Source of the DNA: Peronospora farinosa
Lineage: Eukaryota; Oomycota; Peronosporomycetes; Peronosporales; Peronosporaceae
Length of the DNA stretch: 27,729 nt
NCBI GenBank assembly: GCA_947646735.1
Contig: CANTFK010000142.1
Location: 1 to 27,729 of the forward strand
Reading direction: 5' to 3'
In this document: positions 10,312 through 20,276 of the stretch, one piece after another
Layout: each line of letters opens with the position of its first letter
Position numbering within the stretch: position 1 is the stretch's first letter
Notes under the pieces: model-generated
Database searches by the model: none
The model's input: only the letters and a program-made list of their open reading frames with translations
Told to the model about the DNA's origin: nothing
Made by a program: the position numbers and the translations under genes

Positions 10312-10904
10312 TCACAGATTCACAATAGCATCCAAGTTCAAAAGACCATTTGATGTGACGGGGCTACCCGGCTGACCCCCGACTATGCCGTCTCTCGAGC
10401 GTGCCAGCACGCACACATTGGTTACCAGTAGTGGTTGGAAGTTGAACGCAATGCAGAGATTGGTGTTCGCACACGCGTTGCAACACGCTCGGACGCTGTC
10501 CGCGCCTATGGACACGATCACATCAAGATCCAGCAACTGGGCACCGTTCTCAACTGGGGCACCGCCATCGCCACCGATATTGTTGCACTGTGAAGCGGGC
10601 GACGGGGACCCGGCGGTGTCGAAGTTAGGCATCATCTGGTAAGTCGGCTCCGTCTGGTACGTCGGTGCTCCGTCTGGTACGTCGGTGTCGACTTGACGTG
10701 AGGCTCCGCCTCATAAGTGTGCGGTGACCAGGTCGTTCCATCCACTGCGGTCGGTTTAGGCATGGCTCTCAAGTTACGAGTGCTGGAGACTCCGACAGGT
10801 CCTGCCAACGAGTAGGTGGCATCGTGATGCGCGAAGAGCGGGACATCGGCGGATGCAAGACCTGCGGCGAGAATGCCGGCTAAGATCAAGTTGGTCGAGA
10901 ACAT
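10312..10904 (-). pseudogene. Array copy 6: secreted PAN/Apple-like protein gene, frameshifted
   Basis: Two extra bases relative to copies 3-5 in the linker (GTACGTCGGTGCTCC at about 10659-10673) shift the frame. The secreted N-terminal part reads from 10904 to 10632 and ends TYQTEHRRTRRSRLTR. The six-cysteine module is intact from an internal ATG (MMPNFD, 10635) to 10312 but without a signal peptide. This lesion is independent of those in copies 1/2 and 8. The first copy to show class 6-9 substitutions (FAHHDATYS, TYEAEPHV, SPSPASQC). Confidence 0.8.
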
Positions 10905-12347
10905 TGTAGATGGGAAAAGGAGGTTGGTGTTGCTGCTAAAGAGTAAAATGAGGAATAAAACTTGTAGCGCCAAACGACACAGCGGGTCGTCAGGTGACTT
11001 CAGCAGACACAAGCAGAGAGCTTTCGGATGTCATTCGTGCGTTTCAAAGCTTTCGAATGAACGAGGATAGTGGAACCTAAGCTACAAGTTATAATACTCG
11101 TCCGTAAAACAAAAGCGGTTGAGACAAGCGGCGGCAGTCAGGACTTTCACGAAAGGTTTCAGTGCGTTTATGAATCTGCTCCGAAGTTGACTTGGACGCT
11201 AGTCATGTGTCTGTTGCAGTTGCGATACTTTTGATACGTATCGAGTAGACACAAATATATGATGTGTTGGAGTGAAAGGCCAACACACACATATGGTAGA
11301 GTTGATCGAGTACTTGCACGAATGTGTGTACCGACCTCAAATCAGGTCAACTCGCTGCACGTCTTTGAGAAGTGTAACAAGTCCCGATGAAGGACCGAGA
11401 TTCACATAGCGTGGGTATGCCCACGCATCTGAAAGCTCTTTGCTGGGAAATATTGAAACCAATCTAGCACGAGTGTATCCAAACACCGAAGGGTGGGGCG
11501 TGTCATCAAGTTGTTTTCCAATGGGCGAGGATCATCCGTTAGCATGACGATCGACACAGCACAGAAAAAACAGAAGTGGGTATCGCTGTCGGTCGGTCGG
11601 CACAGGCCATGAGTCCTCTTCGTATACTGATGCAAGCTGACTTTCGATCTTGTCCGGGCGTCTCCGACGATGGTTTATCATGAATGAAAGCTCTCGGAGT
11701 ATTCCGAGCGTCTAATCGTTCGTCATGAATGAAGCTCTCATTCTTCCAGACGAATGAAATCTAATTTAGGTGCGACCGGACAAAACCACAAACCTTTTAC
11801 TAACCGATCGTGACTTATGATTGCCATGAACTTGGCGAGGGTAAAACGGGTATGAACCTGGTAGAACAACTTCATATCATTGGTTCAGTCAATTTGGTCA
11901 ACGTACTAAACGCTTTCGTTTGCACTATTTTCCGACGTCTGCTGATGAACTTGTCGACTTGCACCTGTCATAACGATGGGTAGCCAATTACGCCATACAG
12001 CTACGAAAGCAACGCACTGGCCTATGTATTCCAAAAGGTCAACAACAAGATTCGATCTAGTAGAAGATAAAAAGAAGGTCAAAAACACGTCTACATTCAA
12101 AAGTATGTTTTTCTTTATCCGACCACTAGTTTCGAGAAACTATTTGAAGCCTCTATCACGTCGGTATGATGACGCGCAATGCACTCGACACGTCTCTATC
12201 ACGAACGATGCACTCTGTTGCGTTCCAACAGGAACACTTGGCACAGAGCGGTCCACGCTATGAAGAGCGCATCTTGTGGAGTTGAGATACCAAAGCAGCA
12301 GAGCCCTTGCGATTTATCAACTATCCGCTGGACCCCCACGCACCCGC
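10905..12347. other. Array spacer 6, no convincing gene
   Basis: First spacer fully of the copy 6-8 class: CCGTAAAACAAAAG, GCGATACTT, GAGTAGACACAAATATATG, GAGTTGATCGAG, GGGAAATATTGAAACC and GCGACCGGAC. The four conserved palindromes of spacer 1 are all present. The long minus-strand frame seen in spacers 1-4 is altered by indels here, arguing that it does not code. Confidence 0.75.
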
Positions 12348-12956
12348 TCACAGATTCACAATAGCATCCAAGTTCAAAAGACCATTTGATGCGACGGGGC
12401 TACCCGGCTGACCCCCGACTATGCCGTCTCTCGAGCGTGCCAGCACGCACACATTGGTTACCAGGAGTGGTTGGAAGTTGAACGCAATGCATAGATTGGT
12501 GTTCGCACACGCGTTGCAACACGCTCGGACGCTGTCCGCGCCTATGGACACGATCACATCAAGATCCAGCAACTGGGCACCGTTCTCAACTGGGGCACCG
12601 CCATCGCCACCGATATTGTTGCACTGTGAAGCGGGCGACGGGGACCCGGCGGTGTCGAAGTTAGGCATCATCTGGTAAGTCGGCTCCGTCTGGTACGTCG
12701 GTGTCGACATAACGTGAGGCTTCGCCTGGTACGTCGGTGTCGGCTTGACGTGAGGCTCCGCCTCATAAGTGTGCGGTGACCAGGTCGTTCCATCCACTGC
12801 GGTCGGTTTAGGCATGGCTCTCAAGTTACGAGTGCTGGAGACTCCGACAGGTCCTGCCAACGAGTAGGTGGCATCGTGATGCGCGAAGAGCGGGACATCG
12901 GCGGATGCAAGACCTGCGGCGAGAATGCCGGCTAAGATCAAGTTGGTCGAGAACAT
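12348..12956 (-). CDS. Array copy 7: secreted protein, 202-residue form
   Basis: Intact, 202 residues, six longer than copies 3-5 because of a rearranged linker (TYEAEPHVKPTPTYQAKPHVMSTPTYQTEP). Signal peptide residues 1-19, mature N-terminus DVPLFAHHDATYSLAGP, six-cysteine PAN-like module with unchanged spacing, C-terminus NLDAIVNL. Here the frame upstream of MFS is closed by a TAA ten codons before the initiator region would allow a longer form (GGTTAATTC against GGTTTATTC in copy 8). That supports MFS as the start codon across the family. Same protein as copy 9. Confidence 0.88.
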   Translation of the reverse strand: MFSTNLILAGILAAGLASADVPLFAHHDATYSLAGPVGVSSTRNLRAMPKPTAVDGTTWSPHTYEAEPHVKPTPTYQAKPHVMSTPTYQTEPTYQMMPNFDTAGSPSPASQCNNIGGDGGAPVENGAQLLDLDVIVSIGADSVRACCNACANTNLCIAFNFQPLLVTNVCVLARSRDGIVGGQPGSPVASNGLLNLDAIVNL

Positions 12957-14389
12957 TGTAGATGGGAAGAGGAGGTTGGTGTTGCTGCCAAAGAGTAAAA
13001 TGAGGAATTAACCTTGTAGCGCCAACGACACAGCGGGTCGTCAGGTGATTTCAGTAGACACAAGCAGAGAGCTTTCGGATGTCTTTCGTGCGTTTCAAAG
13101 CTTTCGAATGAACGAGGATAGTGGAACCTAAGCTACAAGTTATAATACTCGTCCGTAAAACAAAAGCGGTTGAGACAAGCGGCGGCAGTCAGGACTTTCG
13201 CGAAAGGTTTCAGTGCGTTTATGAATCTGCTCCGAAGTTGACTTGGACGCTAGTCATGTGTCTGTTGCAGTTGCGATACTTTTGATACGTATCGAGTAGA
13301 CACAAATATATGATGTGTTGGAGTGAAAGGCCAACACACACATATGGTAGAGTTGATCGAGTACTTGCACGAATGTGTCCACCGATCTCAAATCAGGTCA
13401 ACTCGCTGCACGTCTTTGAGAAGTGTAACAAGTCCCGATGAAGGACCGAGATTCACATAGCGTGGGTATGCCCACGCATCTGAAAGCTCTTTGCTGGGAA
13501 ATATTGAAACCAATCTAGCACGAGTGTATCCAAACACCGAAGGGTGGGGCGTGTCATCAAGGTGTTTTCCAATGGGCGAGGATCATCCGTTAGCATGACG
13601 ATCGACACAGCACAGAAAAAACAGAAGTGGGTATCGCTGTCGGTCGGTCGGCACAGGCCATGAGTCCTTTTCGTATACTGATGCAAGCTGACTTTCGATC
13701 TTGTCCGGGCGTCTCCGACGATGGTTTATCATGAATGAAAGCTCTCGGAGTATTCCGAGCGTCTAATCGTTCGTCATGAATGAAGCTCTCATTCTTCCAG
13801 ACGAATAAAATCTAATTTAGGTGCGACCGGACAAAACCACAAACCTTTTACTAACCGATCGTGACTTATGATTGCCATGAACTTGGCGAGGGTAAAACGG
13901 GTGTGGATCTGGTAGAACAACTTCATATCATTGGTTCAGTCAATTCGGTCAACACTTTCGTTTGCACTATTTTCCGACGTCTGCTGATGAACTTGTCGAC
14001 TTGCACCTGTCATAACGATGGGTAGCCAATTACGCCATACAGCTACGAAAGCAACGCACTGGCCTATGTATTCCGAAAGGTCAACAACAAGATTCGATCT
14101 AGTAGAAGATAAAAAGAAGGTCAAAAACACGTCTACATTCAAAAGTATGTTTTTCTTTATCCGACCACTAGTTTCGAGAAACTATTTGAAGCCTCTATCA
14201 CGTCGGTATGATGACGCGCAATGCACTCGACACGTCTCTATCACGAACGATGCACTCTGTTGCGTTCCAACAGGAACACTTGGCACAGAGCGGTCCACGC
14301 TATGAAGAGCGCATCTTGTGGAGTTGAGATACCAAAGCAGCAGAGCCCTTGCGATTTATCAACTATCCGCTGGACCCCCACGCACCCGC
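12957..14389. other. Array spacer 7, no convincing gene
   Basis: Copy 6-8 class, with GTGTCCACCGATCTC near 13376 and AAGGTGTTTTCC near 13559, both shared with spacer 8. A small deletion near 13950 removes bases present in other units (CGGTCAACACTTTCG). Conserved palindromes are present. Confidence 0.75.
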
Positions 14390-14996
14390 TCACAGATTCA
14401 CAATAGCATCCAAGTTCAAAAGACCATTTGATGCGACGGGGCTACCCGGCTGACCCCCGACTATGCCGTCTCTCGAGCGTGCCAGCACGCACACATTGGT
14501 TACCAGGAGTGGTTGGAAGTTGAACGCAATGCATAGATTGGTGTTCGCACACGCGTTGCAACACGCTCGGACGCTGTCCGCGCCTATGGACACGATCACA
14601 TCAAGATCCAGCAACTGGGCACCGTTCTCAACTGGGGCACCGCCATCGCCACCGATATTGTTGCACTGTGAAGCGGGCGACGGGGACCCGGCGGTGTCGA
14701 AGTTAGGCATCATCTGGTAAGTCGGCTCCGTCTGGTACGTCGGTGTGACATAACTGAGGCTCCGTCTGGTACGTCGGTGTCGGCTTGACGTGAGGCTCCG
14801 CCTCATAAGTGTGCGGTGACCAGGTCGTTCCATCCACTGCGGTCGGTTTAGGCATGGCTCTCAAGTTACGAGTGCTGGAGACTCCGACAGGTCCTGCCAA
14901 CGAGTAGGTGGCATCGTGATGCGCGAAGAGCGGGACATCGGCGGATGCAAGACCTGCGGCGAGAATGCCGGCTAAGATCAAGTTGGTCGAGAACAT
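14390..14996 (-). pseudogene. Array copy 8: secreted PAN/Apple-like protein gene, frameshifted
   Basis: Two bases are missing in the linker relative to copies 7 and 9 (GTGTGACATAACTGAGG at about 14744-14759 where they read GTGTCGACATAACGTGAGG). The N-terminal part reads from 14996 to 14703 and ends TEPQLCHTDVPDGADLPDDA, gaining one cysteine. The six-cysteine module is open in another frame to 14390 without a signal peptide. This is the third independent indel within the same linker segment of the family. Confidence 0.8.
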
Positions 14997-16435
14997 TGTA
15001 GATGGGAAGAGGAGGTTGGTGTTGCTGCCAAAGAGTAAAATGAGGAATAAACCTTGTAGCGCCAACGACACAGCGGGTCGTCAGGTGATTTCAGTAGACA
15101 CAAGCAGAGAGCTTTCGGATGTCTTTCGTGCGTTTCAAAGCTTTCGAATGAACGAGGATAGTGGAACCTAAGCTACAAGTTATAATACTCGTCCGTAAAA
15201 CAAAAGCGGTTGAGACAAGCGGCGGCAGTCAGGACTTTCGCGAAAGGTTTCAGTGCGTTTATGAATCTGCTCCGAAGTTGACTTGGACGATAGTCATGTG
15301 TCTGTTGCAGTTGCGATACTTTTGATACGTATCGAGTAGACACAAATATATGATGTGTTGGAGTGAAAGGCCAACACACACATATGGTAGAGTTGATCGA
15401 GTACTTGCACGAATGTGTCCACCGATCTCAAATCAGGTCAACTCGCTGCACGTCTTTGAGAAGTGTAACAAGTCCCGATGAAGGACCGAGATTCACATAG
15501 CGTGGGTATGCCCACGCATCTGAAAGCTCTTTGCTGGGAAATATTGAAACCAATCTAGCACGAGTGTATCCAAACACCGAAGGGTGGGGCGTGTCATCAA
15601 GGTGTTTTCCAATGGGCGAGGATCATCCGTTAGCATGACGATCGACACAGCACAGAAAAAACAGAAGTGGGTATCGCTGTCGGTCGGTCGGCACAGGCCA
15701 TGAGTCCTTTTCGTATACTGATGCAAGCTGACTTTCGATCTTGTCCGGGCGTCTCCGACGATGGTTTATCATGAATGAAAGCTCTCGGAGTATTCCGAGC
15801 GTCTAATCGTTCGTCATGAATGAAGCTCTCATTCTTCCAGACGAATAAAATCTAATTTAGGTGCGACCGGACAAAACCACAAACCTTTTACTAACCGATC
15901 GTGACTTATGATTGCCATGAACTTGGCGAGGGTAAAACGGGTGTGGATCTGGTAGAACAACTTCATATCATTGGTTCAGTCAATTCGGTCAACTATAAAG
16001 CTTTCGTTTGCACTATTTTCCGACGTCTGCTGATGAACTTGTCGACTTGCACCTGTCATAACGATGGGTAGCCAATTACGCCATACAGCTACGAAAGCAA
16101 CGCACTGGCCTATGTATTCCAAAAGGTCAACAACAAGATTCGATCTAGTAGAAGATAAAAAGAAGGTCAAAAACACGTCTACATTCAAAAGTATGTTTTT
16201 CTTTATCCGACCACTAGTTTCGAGAAACTATTTGAAGCCTCTATCACGTCGGTATGATGACGCGCAATGCACTCGACACGTCTCTATCACGAACGATGCA
16301 CTCTATTGCGTTCCAACAGGAACACTTGGCACAGAGCGGTCCACGCTATGAAGAGCGCATCTTGTGGAGTTGAGATACCAAAGCAGCAGAGCCCTTGCGA
16401 TTTATCAACTATCCGCTGGACCCCCACGCACCCGC
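14997..16435. other. Array spacer 8, no convincing gene
   Basis: Almost the same as spacer 7. It differs at TTGGACGATAGTC near 15283 and at TCAACTATAAAGCTTTCG near 15990, where spacer 7 has a deletion and other units read GTCAACGTACTAAACG. The variation at this point in units 7-9 suggests a repeatedly repaired site. Confidence 0.75.
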
Positions 16436-17044
16436 TCACAGATTCACAATAGCATCCAAGTTCAAAAGACCATTTGATGCGACGGGGCTACCCGGCTGAC
16501 CCCCGACTATGCCGTCTCTCGAGCGTGCCAGCACGCACACATTGGTTACCAGGAGTGGTTGGAAGTTGAACGCAATGCATAGATTGGTGTTCGCACACGC
16601 GTTGCAACACGCTCGGACGCTGTCCGCGCCTATGGACACGATCACATCAAGATCCAGCAACTGGGCACCGTTCTCAACTGGAGCACCGCCATCGCCACCG
16701 ATATTGTTGCACTGTGAAGCGGGCGACGGGGACCCGGCGGTGTCGAAGTTAGGCATCATCTGGTAAGTCGGCTCCGTCTGGTACGTCGGTGTCGACATAA
16801 CGTGAGGCTTCGCCTGGTACGTCGGTGTCGGCTTGACGTGAGGCTCCGCCTCATAAGTGTGCGGTGACCAGGTCGTTCCATCCACTGCGGTCGGTTTAGG
16901 CATGGCTCTCAAGTTACGAGTGCTGGAGACTCCGACAGGTCCTGCCAACGAGTAGGTGGCATCGTGATGCGCGAAGAGCGGGACATCGGCGGATGCAAGA
17001 CCTGCGGCGAGAATGCCGGCTAAGATCAAGTTGGTCGAGAACAT
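16436..17044 (-). CDS. Array copy 9: secreted protein, 202-residue form
   Basis: Intact, 202 residues, protein identical to copy 7. Signal peptide 1-19, rearranged linker with TYEAEP, TYQAKP and TYQTEP motifs, then the six-cysteine PAN-like module. The frame is open 25 codons upstream of MFS, as in copy 8, but this extension is closed by stops in copies 7 and 10 and lies across the initiator-like element at 17078-17093, so it is unlikely to be translated. Upstream of the gene the spacer switches sequence class. Confidence 0.88.
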   Translation of the reverse strand: MFSTNLILAGILAAGLASADVPLFAHHDATYSLAGPVGVSSTRNLRAMPKPTAVDGTTWSPHTYEAEPHVKPTPTYQAKPHVMSTPTYQTEPTYQMMPNFDTAGSPSPASQCNNIGGDGGAPVENGAQLLDLDVIVSIGADSVRACCNACANTNLCIAFNFQPLLVTNVCVLARSRDGIVGGQPGSPVASNGLLNLDAIVNL

Positions 17045-18485
17045 TGTAGATGGGAAGAGGAGGTTGGTGTTGCTGCCAAAGAGTAAAATGAGGAATAAAC
17101 CTTGTAGCGCCAACGACACAGCGGGTCGTCAGGTGATTTCAGTAGACACAAGCAGAGAGCTTTCGGATGTCTTTCGTGCGTTTCAAAGCTTTCGAATGAA
17201 CGAGGATAGTGGAACCTAAGCTACAAGTTATAATACTCGTCCGTAAAACAAAAGCGGTTGAGACAAGCGGCGGCAGTCAGGACTTTCACGAAAGGTTTCA
17301 GTGCGTTTATGAATCTGCTCCGAAGTTGACTTGGACGCTAGTCATGTGTCTGTTGCAGTTGCGACACTTTTGATACGTATCGAGTAAAAGCAAATATATG
17401 ATGTGTTGGAGTGAAAGGCCAACACACACATATGGTAGAACTCATCGAGTACTTGCACGAATGTGTGTACCGACCTCAAATCAGGTCAACTCGCTGACGT
17501 CTTTGAGAAGTGTAGCGAGTCCCGATGAAGGACCGAGATTCACATAGCGTGGGTATGCCCACGCATCTGAAAGCTCTTTGCTGGGAAATATTGAAACCAA
17601 TCTAGCACGAGTGTATCCAAACACCGAAGGGTGGGGCGTGTCATCAAGATGTTTTCCAATGGGCGAGGATCATCCGTTTAGCATGACGATCGACACAGCA
17701 CAGAAAAAACAGAAGTGGGTATCGCTGTCGGTCGGTCGGCACAGGCCATGAGTCCTTTTCGTATACTGATGCAAGCTGACTTTCGATCTTGTCCGGGCGT
17801 CTCCGACGATGGTTTATCATGAATGAAAGCTCTCGGAGTATTCCGAGTGTCTAATCGTTCGTCATGAATGAAGCTCTCATTCTTCCAGACGAATGAAATC
17901 TAATTTAGGTGCGACCAGACAAAACCACAAACCTTTTACTAACCGATCGTGACTTATGATTGCCATGAACTTGGCGAGGGTAAAACGGGTATGAACCTGG
18001 TAGAACAACTTCATATCATTGGTTCAGTCAATTTGGTCAACGTACTAAACCTTTCCTTTGCACTATTCTTCCGACGTCTGCTGATGAACTTGTCGACTTG
18101 CACCTGTCATAACGATGGGTAGCCAATTGCGCCATACAGCTACGAAAGCAACGCACTGGCCTATGTATTCCAAAAGGTCAACAACAAGATTCGATCTAGT
18201 AGAAGAAAAAAGAAGGTCAAAAACACGTCTACATTCAAAAGTATGTTTTTCTTTATCCGACCACTAGTTTCAAGAAACTATTTGAAGCCTCTATCACGTC
18301 GGTAGTATGACGCGCAATGCACTCGACACGTCTCTCTCACGAACGATGCACTCTGTCGCGTTCCAACAGGAACACTTGGCACAGAGCGGTCCACGCTATG
18401 AAGAGCGCATCTTGTTAAGTTGAGATGCCAAAGCAGCAGAGCCCTTGCGATTTATCAACTATCCGCTGGACCCCCACGCACCCGC
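17045..18485. other. Array spacer 9, mosaic of the two classes, no convincing gene
   Basis: It starts with class 6-8 markers (CCGTAAAACA at 17241) and switches to class 1-5 by 17361 (GCGACACTT, GAGTAAAAGC, GAACTCATCG). It returns to class 6-8 at about 17583 (GGGAAATATTG, GAGTGTATCC) and is class 1-5 again by 17911 (GCGACCAGAC). Such alternation is the mark of gene conversion or repeated unequal crossing over. Confidence 0.8.
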
Positions 18486-19076
18486 TCACAGATTCACAAT
18501 AGCATCCAAGTTCAAAAGACCATTTGATGTGACGGGGCTACCCGGTTGACCCCCGACTATGCCGTCTCTCGAGCGTGCCAGCACGCACACATTGGTTACC
18601 AGGAGTGGTTGGAAGTTGAACGCAATGCATAGATTGGTGTTCGCACACGCGTTGCAACACGCTCGGACGCTGTCTGCGTCTATGGACACGATCACATCAA
18701 GATCCAGCAACTGGGCACCGTTCTCAACTGGGGCACCGCCATCGCCACCGATGTTGTTGCACTGTGAAGCGGGTGATGGGGACCCGGCGGTGTCGAAGTT
18801 AGGCATCATCTGGTAAGTCGGCTCCGTCTGGTACGTCTGCTCCGTCTGGTACGTCGGTGTTGAGGTAACGTGAGGATCCGTCTGATAAGTGTGTGGTGAC
18901 CAGGTCGTGCGATCCACTGCGGTAGGTTTAGGCATGGATCTCAAGTTACGAGTGCTGGAGACTCCGACAGGTCCTGCCAACGAGTAGGTGGCATCGTGAT
19001 GCGCGAAGTGCGAGACATCGGCGGATGCAAGACCTGCGGCGAGAATGCCGGCTAAGATCAAGTTGGTCGAGAACAT
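18486..19076 (-). CDS. Array copy 10: divergent secreted PAN/Apple-like protein
   Basis: Intact, 196 residues. It is the most divergent copy and the nearest to the large paralogue. Signal peptide 1-19 is unchanged; differences include DVSHFAHHD, NLRSMPKPTAVDRTTW, TYQTDPHVTSTPTYQ and VSIDADSV in the module (others have VSIGADSV). All six cysteines are kept. The upstream frame is closed by the same TAA as in copy 7, which confirms the MFS start. As the array-edge copy it may be homogenised less often, which would explain the private substitutions. Confidence 0.88.
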   Translation of the reverse strand: MFSTNLILAGILAAGLASADVSHFAHHDATYSLAGPVGVSSTRNLRSMPKPTAVDRTTWSPHTYQTDPHVTSTPTYQTEQTYQTEPTYQMMPNFDTAGSPSPASQCNNIGGDGGAPVENGAQLLDLDVIVSIDADSVRACCNACANTNLCIAFNFQPLLVTNVCVLARSRDGIVGGQPGSPVTSNGLLNLDAIVNL

Positions 19077-20276
19077 TGTAGATGGGAAGAGGAGTTTGGT
19101 GTTGCTGCCAAAGAGTAAAATGAGGAATTAACCTTGTAGCGCCAAAAGACACAGCGGGTCGTCAGGTGCTTCAGCAGACACAAGAAGAGAGCTTTCGGAT
19201 GTCATTCGTGCGTTTCAAAGCTTTCGAATGAACGAGGATAGTGGAACCTAAGCTACAAGTTATAATACTCGTCCGTAGACAAAAGCGGTTGAGACAAGCG
19301 GCGGCAGTCAGGACTTCGCGAAATGTTTCAGTGCGTTTATGAATCTGCTCCGAAGGTGACTTGGACGCCAGTCATGTGTCTGTTGCAGTTGCGACACTTT
19401 TGATACGTATCGAGTAAAAGCAAATATATGATGTGTTGGAGTGAAAGGCCAACACACACATATGGTAGAACTCATCGAGTACTTGCGCGAATGTGTGTAC
19501 CGACCTCAAATCAGGTCAACTCGTGCACGTCTATGAGAAGTGTAGCGAGTCCCGATGAAGGACCGAGATTCACATAGCGTGGGTATGCCCACGCATCTGA
19601 AAGCTCTTTGCTGGGAAATATTGAAACCACTCTAGCACGAGCGCATCCAAACACCGAAGGGTGGGGCATGTCATCAAGTTGTTTTCCAATGGGCGAGGAT
19701 CATCCGTTTGGCATTACGATCGACACAGCATAGAAAAAACGTGGGTGTTACGCTGTCGGTCGGTCGGCACAGGCCATGAGTCCTCTTCGTATACTGATGC
19801 AAGCTGACTTTCGATCTTGTCCGGGCGTCTCCGACGATGGTTTATCATGAATGATAGATCTCGGAGTATTCCGAGTGTCTATTTATTCGTATTCACTATA
19901 AGCACAGACAATTATGTCAATAAATACAGCGACAGATTATTGAATGTTTTGGCTGGTCACATCAGCTTTGCGGCTGCGAACGCTTGCAATAACCACAAGC
20001 TGTTTGATTAAATATCTTCGATATGATGCCTCTATGAATTGTAAACAGAACATATCATCAGATAAACTCTTTATGGATAAGTATACGCATGTCAAATGAA
20101 ATTTTGCCAAAAGCTACTTGCATGGTTTATCTTTTTTGAGATACAAGATATATTGTAGTCATTTAGTACGACTACTTATGTAAATGTCCGCCCGCCAAAA
20201 GTCTATCAGCTGTAACAACAGCTACGACTTATTTAAGTCTTTCGAGACCAAAGATACCCACCAGGAAATGCAGGTA
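19077..20276. other. Right edge of the array and 3' flank of the large gene
   Basis: The first 800 bases are spacer 10, mosaic (class 1-5 AGACAAAAG at 19277, class 6-9 GGGAAATATTG near 19612, class 1-5 CGTGGGTGTTACGC near 19740). Array similarity ends at 19881-19890. The rest, to 20276, is AT-richer single-copy sequence downstream of the large gene, with an inverted repeat GTAGTC-N9-GACTAC at 20155-20175. No gene seen. Confidence 0.75.
20155..20175. repeat. Small inverted repeat GTAGTC-N9-GACTAC
   Basis: Six-base perfect arms about 100 bases beyond the stop codon of the large gene. It could be a 3' end hairpin in its transcript, but arms this short can arise by chance. Confidence 0.25.

Larger units (their letters stand above)
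1..19885. repeat. Tandem array of ten ~2.03-kb gene-containing units
   Basis: A unit of about 2.03 kb is repeated head to tail. Counting each unit from the phase at the window edge (CGCAATGCACTCGACACG), units start at 1, 2033, 4063, 6084, 8106, 10139, 12175, 14217, 16263 and 18313, so lengths are 2032, 2030, 2021, 2022, 2033, 2036, 2042, 2046 and 2050 bases plus a last part of about 1573. Similarity stops between 19881 and 19890, just after the palindrome CTCGGAGTATTCCGAG. If that point is the true unit boundary, the last unit is complete and only the left one is cut by the window. Every unit holds one minus-strand secreted-protein gene and about 1.4 kb of spacer. Sequence classes are copies 1-5 and copies 6-8, with copies 1, 9 and 10 mosaic. 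The left end of the array lies outside the window, so ten is a minimum. Confidence 0.97.
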
